A DNA stretch of 6,779 nt, taken from an uncultured delta proteobacterium. Its GTDB lineage: Bacteria > Myxococcota_A > Polyangia > Polyangiales > Ga0077539. The position numbers and the translations under genes are program-made. Positions 1-4,595 of the stretch are shown piece after piece. The notes below the pieces were generated by a model. The model had not been told where the DNA came from. It made no database searches and saw only the letters and a list, made by a program, of their open reading frames with translations. Numbering within the stretch: the stretch's first letter is position 1; each line of letters opens with the position of its first letter. The stretch is from assembly GCA_903885885.1 (NCBI GenBank), contig CAISKJ010001178.1:1-6779 (forward strand). The letters are read 5' to 3'.

Positions 1-1086
1 ACGGTGCTGGTCGTGGCGCTCACCGAGATCCTCGCGCGCCGCTACGCCCCCTTCGGCGGCGGCGCCTGGCGACCCTTCGTGTGGACCGAGCGCGTCGCGG
101 GCTTCGCCCTCATGATCACGCTGCTCGCCTCGGTGGCGGCGCAGCTCGCGGCGCCCCTCGTGGCCGCGCTCGCGGGGCTCTTCGCGAAGCCCCAGGCCGC
201 GACGCCGAGGCTCTCCGACGCCCCCGACGCCGAGGCCCCGCTCACGCGCCGCGAGGCCGTGACGCGCGCCGTCTCGATGGGTGCGGCGGGCGCCACGTCG
301 GCCGCGGTGCTCTACGGCTCGCTGCGCGAGCGCCACGACATCGAGCTCACCGAGGTGCCCGTCGCCATCAATGACCTCGCGCCCTCCCTCGAAGGCCTCA
401 CCATCGTGCAGATCACCGACCTGCACGCGGGCATCTTCACGGGCCGCGCCGAGCTCGAGCACGTGGTCGAGCGCGTCAATCGCCTGCGCGCCGACCTCGT
501 GGTGATCACCGGCGACATCCTCGACAACAACCCCGCGCACATCCCCGACGCGATGCGAACGCTCGGGCGGCTGCGCGGGCGCCTCGGGGTGCACGCCATC
601 CTGGGCAACCACGACCTCTACACGGGCTCCGCGCGCGTGCGGCGCGGGCTCGCCGCGGCGGGCATCTCGTGCCTCGTCAACCGCTCGGTGAGGGTGCACA
701 CGGGCGACGCGCGGCGCGGATCGATCACCCTCGCGGGTGTCAACGACGTAATGGCCCACCGCCTCGACGGCGAGCTCGAGCCCGACCTCGTGCGCGCCCT
801 GCAGGGCGCCGACCGCGAGGCGCCTGTGGTGCTCCTGGCGCACAATCCCGTGTTCTTCGAAGAGGCCTCGGGCCTCGTGGCGCTGCAGCTCTCGGGGCAC
901 ACCCACGGCGGCCAGGTGAACGTGGGCGGCGTCGCCGGGGCGCTCCTGCCCTTCGTGGCGGGCCGCTATGTGCGCAACCGTTCGACGCTCTATGTCTCCC
1001 GCGGCATCGGCATCACCGGGGCGCCGCTGCGACTTGCCGCCGCGCCCGAGGTCACGCGCATCGTCCTGACCGGACTTCGCACATAG
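1..1086 (+). CDS. Membrane-anchored YkuE-type metallophosphoesterase (5' end missing)
   Basis: Calcineurin-like metallophosphoesterase, predicted to hydrolyse a phosphoester or phosphodiester at a two-metal centre. The substrate cannot be read from the sequence. The frame is open from base 1, so the true start lies outside the window. Counting the GTG at 4 as residue 1, all family motifs are present: D139-L-H141, G170-D171, G201-N-H-D204, H280 in LLAHNP, and G298-H-T-H-G-G303. Residues about 29-60 form a hydrophobic membrane segment, probably the last of several, as about 400-residue relatives carry N-terminal helices. A second hydrophobic stretch (about 84-104) follows the twin arginines R82-R83 and resembles a Tat signal or anchor; Bacillus subtilis YkuE is a known Tat substrate. 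This suggests the catalytic domain (about 130-357) faces outward. The ending, with GIGITGAPLR and PEVTRIVLT, is typical of the family. Family assignment is firm; substrate and topology are inferred. Confidence 0.93.
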   Translation, partial: TVLVVALTEILARRYAPFGGGAWRPFVWTERVAGFALMITLLASVAAQLAAPLVAALAGLFAKPQAATPRLSDAPDAEAPLTRREAVTRAVSMGAAGATSAAVLYGSLRERHDIELTEVPVAINDLAPSLEGLTIVQITDLHAGIFTGRAELEHVVERVNRLRADLVVITGDILDNNPAHIPDAMRTLGRLRGRLGVHAILGNHDLYTGSARVRRGLAAAGISCLVNRSVRVHTGDARRGSITLAGVNDVMAHRLDGELEPDLVRALQGADREAPVVLLAHNPVFFEEASGLVALQLSGHTHGGQVNVGGVAGALLPFVAGRYVRNRSTLYVSRGIGITGAPLRLAAAPEVTRIVLTGLRT

Positions 1087-1139
1087 GCGCCTCCGGTGTC
1101 GCACATCGTGGGCGAGCGAAACGTGCTGCGGGCAAGAAT

Positions 1140-1153
1140 GTTCGCCTGCGAAC
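1140..1153. promoter_or_regulatory. 14-bp inverted repeat upstream of the first kinase gene
   Basis: GTTCGC (1140-1145) and GCGAAC (1148-1153) are perfect reverse complements separated by CT. The repeat sits 53 bases after the phosphoesterase stop and ends 10 bases before a TTGAGT hexamer. A two-base spacer is too tight for a good RNA hairpin and no T-run follows, so a protein-binding operator is more likely than a terminator. The cognate regulator is unknown. Confidence 0.35.
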
Positions 1154-1163
1154 GGCGGCGGCC

Positions 1164-1193
1164 TTGAGTTATCGTTGCGGTCGGTCGTTCTAC
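1164..1193 (+). promoter_or_regulatory. Weak sigma-70-type promoter candidate for the first kinase
   Basis: TTGAGT at 1164-1169 matches 4 of 6 bases of the -35 consensus. At an 18-bp spacer, TTCTAC (1188-1193) would be a poor -10. The gap before the kinase is 142 bp, which leaves room for a separate promoter, and the position would give a leader of about 30 bases containing the ribosome binding site. The -10 match is weak, so this is only a candidate. Confidence 0.22.
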
Positions 1194-1217
1194 TGCCACG
1201 GACGACGCAATACCCAC

Positions 1218-1223
1218 GAGGTG
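1218..1223 (+). promoter_or_regulatory. Ribosome binding site that fixes the kinase start
   Basis: GAGGTG lies 5 bases before GTG 1229 and is complementary to the 3' end of 16S rRNA. It favours GTG 1229 over the in-frame TTG at 1175, which lacks any purine-rich sequence at a suitable distance. Confidence 0.6.
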
Positions 1224-1228
1224 TACTG

Positions 1229-2974
1229 GTGACGATCAAGCAGAGCGCAGCGCATCCTGCTGCAAAGGGCAGCGACCCCTTCATCGGCCGGGTGGTCGCG
1301 GGGCGCTACCGACTCGAGAACCGCCTCGGCGAGGGAGGCATGGGCGTGGTCTACCGCGCGCGCCACGTGCTGATCGACCGCGTGGTGGCGCTCAAGCTCA
1401 TTCGCCCCGACCTCAAGACCGAGACGCACCTGCGCGCGTGGATGCTCCGCGAGGCGCGCGCCGCCAACCGCGTCGACCACGCGCACATCATCGACATTCA
1501 CGACATCGGCGAGACCGACGAGGGCGAGCTCTACCTCGTCATGGAGTATCTCGTCGGCCAGCCCCTCTCGTCGGAGATCGCGAAGGGTCAGTTTCCCATT
1601 CACCGCGCGGTCGACGTGCTCGAGCAGATGGCCGCCGCGCTCGGCCGCGCCCACGACCTCGGCGTGGTGCACCGCGACCTCAAGAGCGACAACATTCTGC
1701 TCACCAACCGCGTGGGTCGGAAAGACTTCGTCAAGATCCTCGACTTCGGCCTCGCCCACCTCGCGCGCGACCCGCGCCTCGCCCCCAAGGGCGCGGTGTT
1801 CGGCACGCCCGAGTACATGTCGCCCGAGCAGGCGCGCGGCGACGAGGCGAGCCCGTCGAGCGACCTCTACGCCCTCGGCGTGCTGCTCTACGAGATGTGC
1901 ACGGGCAAGCTGCCCTTCCACTCGCACGACCGCGAGCAGCTCCTCGAGATGCAGCGCACGGCGCCGCCGCCGAACCCGCGCAACCTCCGCGCCGACCTCC
2001 ACCCCGAGGCCGAGAAGATCATTCTGAAGCTCCTCCAGAAGGACGCCGCGCGGCGCTACAAAGACGCCCACCACCTTTCGGAAGACCTCAAGGCGCTGCA
2101 GCGCATTCTCCCCCCGACGGTTCTGCCCAACCCGCACCTCGACGAGCCGAGCCCCCAGCTGCCCCAGCCCCCGCCGCCGGCGCCGTCGCCGAGCGTGGCC
2201 GAGTGGGCGACGCGCGCCGCGCAGTTCGGCCGCATGGTGGCGCGCGCCTACCCCGGCGGCGAGACCCCCGCCGACGTGCTCACCGCGCTCGAAGAGACGT
2301 GGCGCCTCGCCAACCGCGCCTCGCGCCTCGAGGGCGAGGTGGCGTCGCACATGCGCAAGCTCGAGGCGCTCGAGCGCCGCGGCCGCGCGCTGCGCGCGGA
2401 GATCGGCCGCAAGGTCGAGGAGCTCGCCCACGAAGAGAGCCGCGTGCTCCGCGAGGCCGCCACCGAGAACGAGGCCGTGTCGCAGCTCCGCGAGCGGCTC
2501 CTCGTGGGCGAGCGCAACCACGCGCAGGCGAAGGCCCAGGCCGACGCGGCCGAGCGGCAGAACCTCACGCCGAGCGCTGCGCGGGCGATCTTCGAGCGCA
2601 CGGGGCAGATGCAGGCCCTCGTCGACACGCGCCGCGAGTCGCTCGCCGAGCACGAGCTCCGCGCGGCGAAGAAAGACGCGCAGGCCCGCGACCTGCGCCG
2701 CCAGATCGAGGAGCTGCGCGCCCAGCTCACCCGCTACGCCGACGCGATGGAAGAAGACCTCGCCCAGGGCAAGGAGCGCGTCGCCCAGCGCACGCGCGAG
2801 GGCGTCGGCTACGAGCGCTCGTTCTCCGAGGCGAGCGACGTGATCGTGCGCCACCTCCGCGGCCGCGCCGAGTGCCGCGACCTCCTCGAGGAGTTCCTCC
2901 GCGACGCCAACCGCCCCGTGGCGCCGCCGCAGCCCGCCGCCAACGCGCAGGGCGCCTCGCCCGCCTCCGCCTGA
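1229..2974 (+). CDS. Cytoplasmic Hanks-type Ser/Thr protein kinase with C-terminal coiled coil
   Basis: A 581-residue protein kinase transferring phosphate from ATP to Ser/Thr. The kinase domain spans about 27-293: glycine loop GEGGMG (34-39), ATP lysine K56, helix-C glutamate E75, catalytic loop H148-R-D-L-K-S-D-N155, metal-binding D172-F-G, SPE in place of APE (198-200), and subdomain IX aspartate D212. The catalytic set is complete, so it should be active; the HRD arginine suggests activation-loop control. A Pro-rich linker (about 295-322) leads to a charged, Ala/Arg/Glu/Leu-rich helical tail (about 323-560) with a long predicted coiled coil (about 355-525). No transmembrane helix or signal peptide is visible, so it is probably cytosolic, with the tail used for self-assembly or partner binding. 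GTG 1229 is preferred for its ribosome binding site; the reading frame also opens from TTG 1175. It ends 84 bp before the TetR gene. Its phosphorylation targets are unknown. Confidence 0.93.
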   Translation: MTIKQSAAHPAAKGSDPFIGRVVAGRYRLENRLGEGGMGVVYRARHVLIDRVVALKLIRPDLKTETHLRAWMLREARAANRVDHAHIIDIHDIGETDEGELYLVMEYLVGQPLSSEIAKGQFPIHRAVDVLEQMAAALGRAHDLGVVHRDLKSDNILLTNRVGRKDFVKILDFGLAHLARDPRLAPKGAVFGTPEYMSPEQARGDEASPSSDLYALGVLLYEMCTGKLPFHSHDREQLLEMQRTAPPPNPRNLRADLHPEAEKIILKLLQKDAARRYKDAHHLSEDLKALQRILPPTVLPNPHLDEPSPQLPQPPPPAPSPSVAEWATRAAQFGRMVARAYPGGETPADVLTALEETWRLANRASRLEGEVASHMRKLEALERRGRALRAEIGRKVEELAHEESRVLREAATENEAVSQLRERLLVGERNHAQAKAQADAAERQNLTPSAARAIFERTGQMQALVDTRRESLAEHELRAAKKDAQARDLRRQIEELRAQLTRYADAMEEDLAQGKERVAQRTREGVGYERSFSEASDVIVRHLRGRAECRDLLEEFLRDANRPVAPPQPAANAQGASPASA

Positions 2975-2978
2975 GCGC

Positions 2979-3014
2979 CTCCGCCTCCCTCACCCCGCCC
3001 TCCCCTTCGCCCCC
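2979..3014 (+). terminator. C-rich, G-poor tract, possible Rho utilisation site
   Basis: Directly after the first kinase stop, 36 bases contain 26 C, 3 G, 6 T and 1 A, an extreme strand bias compared with the surrounding GC-balanced sequence. No hairpin plus T-run terminator is seen in this gap. A C-rich, G-poor transcript segment is what Rho loads on, so Rho-dependent termination between the kinase and the TetR gene is plausible. Low-complexity drift is the alternative. Confidence 0.3.
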
Positions 3015-3018
3015 GGCA

Positions 3019-3048
3019 TTGACGCCCCGTCGGCGCGCGTGGTAGCGC
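3019..3048 (+). promoter_or_regulatory. Promoter candidate of the TetR gene
   Basis: TTGACG (3019-3024) matches 5 of 6 bases of the -35 consensus. TAGCGC (3043-3048) follows at 18 bp as a weak -10. Transcription would begin around 3055-3059, at or just before the GTG start, which would explain why there is no Shine-Dalgarno sequence. Confidence 0.35.
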
Positions 3049-3058
3049 CCCAACCGCT

Positions 3059-3694
3059 GTGACTGAACCGCGATTCAGCGCGCGACGGCGCGACGACGCG
3101 CGCGCGGGCGACAAGCGAGAGCGCATCCTCCGCGCGGCGGTGAAGGTCTTCGCGCGCAAGGGCTTCTACGCCTCGCGCGTCTCGGAGATCGCCAAGGCCG
3201 CGGGCGTGGCCGACGGCACCATCTACCTCTACTTCAAGAGCAAGGACGAGCTCCTCACCTCGCTCTTTGAAGACCGCATCACCCGCCTGCTCGAGGTGCT
3301 GCACCGCGAGGTCGAGGCCGTGCCCTCGGGCCCGGGCCGCGTGCGCCGCGTCGTCGAGCTGCAGCTCGGGCTCCTCGAGGGCGAGCGCGACCTCGCCGAG
3401 GTGATCACCGTCAACCTCCGCCAGTCGACGCGGCTCCTCAAGCAGTACGCCACCAAGCGCTTCACCGAGTACCTCGACCTCATGGCCTCGGTCATCGCCG
3501 ACGCGCAGCACGCGGGCGAGCTCCGCGCCGACGTGTCGCCCCGCATCGTCGCGCGCGCCATCTTCGGCGCCCTCGACGGCATCGCCCTCACGTGGGCGCT
3601 CGGCAACGCCGAGCCGGGCGGCCTCACGCGCGCGGGCACGCAGCTCGCCGACGTGCTGCTCCAGGGGCTCTTGCCGCGGCCCACGGCGGCTTGA
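3059..3694 (+). CDS. TetR-family transcriptional regulator, FadR/YsiA-like
   Basis: A 211-residue DNA-binding repressor of usual TetR length. The N-terminal domain (about 20-66) has the classic order: KRERILRAAVKVFARKGF, then the helix-turn-helix (about 38-57) and the signature GTIYLYFKSKDELL (53-66). The stretch AGVADGTIYLYF and the C-terminal pattern LRQS ... GEL ... IFGALDG ... TW resemble, from memory, B. subtilis FadR (YsiA), a fatty-acyl-CoA-responsive repressor of fatty acid degradation. An acyl-CoA ligand is therefore a reasonable guess, but no lipid-metabolism gene is in the window. GTG 3059 is the only start possible: an in-frame TGA lies at 3020 and the next GTG falls inside helix 1 of the DNA-binding domain. 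There is no Shine-Dalgarno match. A palindrome covering codons 2-7 suggests autoregulation. The downstream lipoprotein genes begin 33 bp after its stop and are candidate targets. Confidence 0.92.
   Translation: MTEPRFSARRRDDARAGDKRERILRAAVKVFARKGFYASRVSEIAKAAGVADGTIYLYFKSKDELLTSLFEDRITRLLEVLHREVEAVPSGPGRVRRVVELQLGLLEGERDLAEVITVNLRQSTRLLKQYATKRFTEYLDLMASVIADAQHAGELRADVSPRIVARAIFGALDGIALTWALGNAEPGGLTRAGTQLADVLLQGLLPRPTAA
3063..3078. promoter_or_regulatory. Palindromic operator candidate on the TetR start region
   Basis: CTGAACCGCGATTCAG has perfect 5-bp arms (CTGAA/TTCAG) and a palindromic CGCG centre; only the pair 3068/3073 breaks the symmetry. The 16-bp size suits a TetR dimer. It lies just downstream of the predicted transcription start, so a bound protein would block initiation or elongation. 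The site is also coding sequence (codons 2-7 of the regulator). I saw no second copy in the window. Confidence 0.5.
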
Positions 3695-3719
3695 CACCCG
3701 GCGCGCACGCCCGTAGGCA
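3691..3719 (+). promoter_or_regulatory. Promoter candidate of the lipoprotein pair
   Basis: TTGACA (3691-3696), a perfect -35 hexamer, overlaps the TetR stop codon. TAGGCA (3714-3719) follows at exactly 17 bp. The GTG start at 3728 lies 8 bases after it, so the transcript would be leaderless or nearly so. The only purine-rich match upstream of the start is AGG at 3715-3717. The -10 match is weak, and read-through from the TetR gene is equally possible. Confidence 0.35.
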
Positions 3720-3727
3720 AGTACGGC

Positions 3728-4144
3728 GTGAAGCGTATTGTGTTGATGGCGCTCGGGTGCGCGGCCATGGGGTGTCTCGGGGTCCACTCGGTGGCGATGC
3801 CCACCACCGCGATGCGCCATCGGCCCTTCCGCGGGCGCGTCACCGTGAGCCTCACGCGCGACCCGCCGGGGGGCGCGGAGGTGGGCGTCGTCGAGGCGTC
3901 GAGCGTCGCCACCATCGACGAGGTGATCCCCGAGCTCGTCGAGCGCGTCGCCCAGCTGGGCGGCAACTACGCCCGCATCGATCGCATCGTGACGCGCTAC
4001 GAGTGGGTGTCGCAGCCCGTCACGCAGAGCTACCAGTGCGGCACCTTTCGCTTTCCCAACTACTGCACCCGCACGTACATGCAGCAGCACGAGGTGGCCA
4101 CGCTGCGCGCGACGGGCAGGGCCTTCCGCGTGGGGCTCCCGTGA
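3728..4144 (+). CDS. Small secreted lipoprotein-like protein of unknown function
   Basis: A 138-residue protein that I do not recognise by name. Residues 1-15 form a short signal sequence (MKR, then a hydrophobic stretch) ending in AMGC with C16; this is a passable lipobox, so it is probably a lipoprotein. The mature part has an EVGVVEA strand (51-57), a helix (about 62-76), and LGGNYARI (77-84). This strand-helix-strand order with a final LG(A/G)N is seen in several small envelope families such as DUF4156/YbjQ-like proteins; membership is inferred. C104 and C113 in an aromatic loop could form a disulfide, and the end (TLRATGRAF) looks like a final strand. GTG 3728 was chosen for the signal peptide that begins there. 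Its stop overlaps the next gene by 4 bp (GTGA), so the two are probably co-translated. Confidence 0.75.
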   Translation: MKRIVLMALGCAAMGCLGVHSVAMPTTAMRHRPFRGRVTVSLTRDPPGGAEVGVVEASSVATIDEVIPELVERVAQLGGNYARIDRIVTRYEWVSQPVTQSYQCGTFRFPNYCTRTYMQQHEVATLRATGRAFRVGLP

Positions 4145-4572
4145 GGCGCGCCCTCATCGCCCTCGCATGGGTCGCGTGCGCCGCCTGCGGAAGCACCTCG
4201 ACCTTTCACGTGGTCACGGGCACGCCGGGGCGCCCCACGCGCGTCGACCCGCGCGTGTACCTCGAGGGCGCGTCGCTCCCGTCGGACTACACCGAGGTGG
4301 CCATCGTGCAGGCCATCGGGCGCGGCACCCACGCCGACCTCGAGCACGTCGTCGAGGGCGTGCGCGCCGAGGCCGCCACGCTGGGCTGCGACGCGGTGAT
4401 CGCCACGCACGCCGACAGCGGGCAGACGCAGTCGTCGGCGGTCGGTGTCGCCGTGCGCTGGACGGCCGGTCCGCCGCCGGCATCGGCTCCCGCCCGCGCG
4501 GCCGGCGCGGCGGTGCCATGGTCGCCCCAGGGGTCCACGGTGGTCGCCCCGTGGGCCACGCCGCAGCCGTAA
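4141..4572 (+). CDS. Second small lipoprotein-like protein, likely diverged relative of its neighbour
   Basis: A 143-residue predicted lipoprotein of unknown function. The N-terminus MRRALIALAWVACAACGS is a signal peptide with a lipobox-like CAAC, making C16 the likely lipidated residue. Residues 52-58 (EVAIVQA), a helix (about 64-80) and LGCDAVI (81-87) align with EVGVVEA and LGGNYARI of the upstream protein with a three-residue length difference, suggesting a shared fold. A low-complexity Pro/Ala tail (about 109-143) follows and may be disordered. The GTG start overlaps the preceding TGA, with GGGG (4132-4135) 5 bases upstream as a weak ribosome binding site. The frame is open far upstream into the TetR gene, but only this start gives a signal peptide. 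The transmembrane kinase starts 23 bp downstream, so a shared envelope role is possible. Confidence 0.75.
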   Translation: MRRALIALAWVACAACGSTSTFHVVTGTPGRPTRVDPRVYLEGASLPSDYTEVAIVQAIGRGTHADLEHVVEGVRAEAATLGCDAVIATHADSGQTQSSAVGVAVRWTAGPPPASAPARAAGAAVPWSPQGSTVVAPWATPQP

Positions 4573-4581
4573 CGCCAACGG

Positions 4582-4587
4582 TAGGAT
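4582..4587 (+). promoter_or_regulatory. TAGGAT element before the second kinase
   Basis: TAGGAT can be read two ways. As a ribosome binding site its AGGA (4583-4586) lies 9 bases before ATG 4596. As a -10 hexamer it matches 4 of 6 consensus bases and has the same 8-base distance to the start codon as TAGGCA before the first lipoprotein gene. No -35 is seen 17 bp upstream, so the ribosome binding reading is safer. Confidence 0.4.
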
Positions 4588-4595
4588 CGAACGCC

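Noticed and set aside
1140..1153. Palindrome read as a LexA (SOS) box
   Set aside because: GTTC and GAAC are present, but the order and spacing (GTTC-N6-GAAC) fit neither the GAAC-N4-GTTC nor the direct GTTC-N7-GTTC form, and no repair gene follows.
1164..1180. Sigma-54 promoter with TTGC at 1175
   Set aside because: The required GG ten bases before the GC is absent (TG at 1165-1166).
1175..1228. Alternative TTG start for the first kinase, adding 18 residues
   Set aside because: No ribosome binding site at a suitable distance, rare start codon, and it lies inside the candidate promoter; GTG 1229 has GAGGTG 5 bases upstream.
1190..2854. Open minus-strand frame of 554 codons opposite the first kinase
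   Set aside because: It mirrors a gene with complete kinase motifs; in such GC-rich DNA antisense frames stay open by codon bias. Its translation is biased to Arg, Val, Glu and Leu with no recognisable motif.
3063..3078. Operator taken as proof of a fatty-acid FadR regulon
   Set aside because: Only the TGA/TCA-type ends recall the B. subtilis FadR site; the centre differs and no fatty-acid gene is in the window, so the palindrome supports a TetR-type operator but not a specific regulon.
2990..4090. Open minus-strand frame of 366 codons across the TetR and first lipoprotein genes
   Set aside because: It spans two well-supported plus-strand genes and their gap, and its translation shows no family motif.
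4167..4595. Upstream in-frame extension of the second kinase
   Set aside because: It would overlap the second lipoprotein gene almost entirely and encode Arg/Gly-rich low-complexity sequence; ATG 4596 has an AGGA upstream and begins just before the kinase domain.
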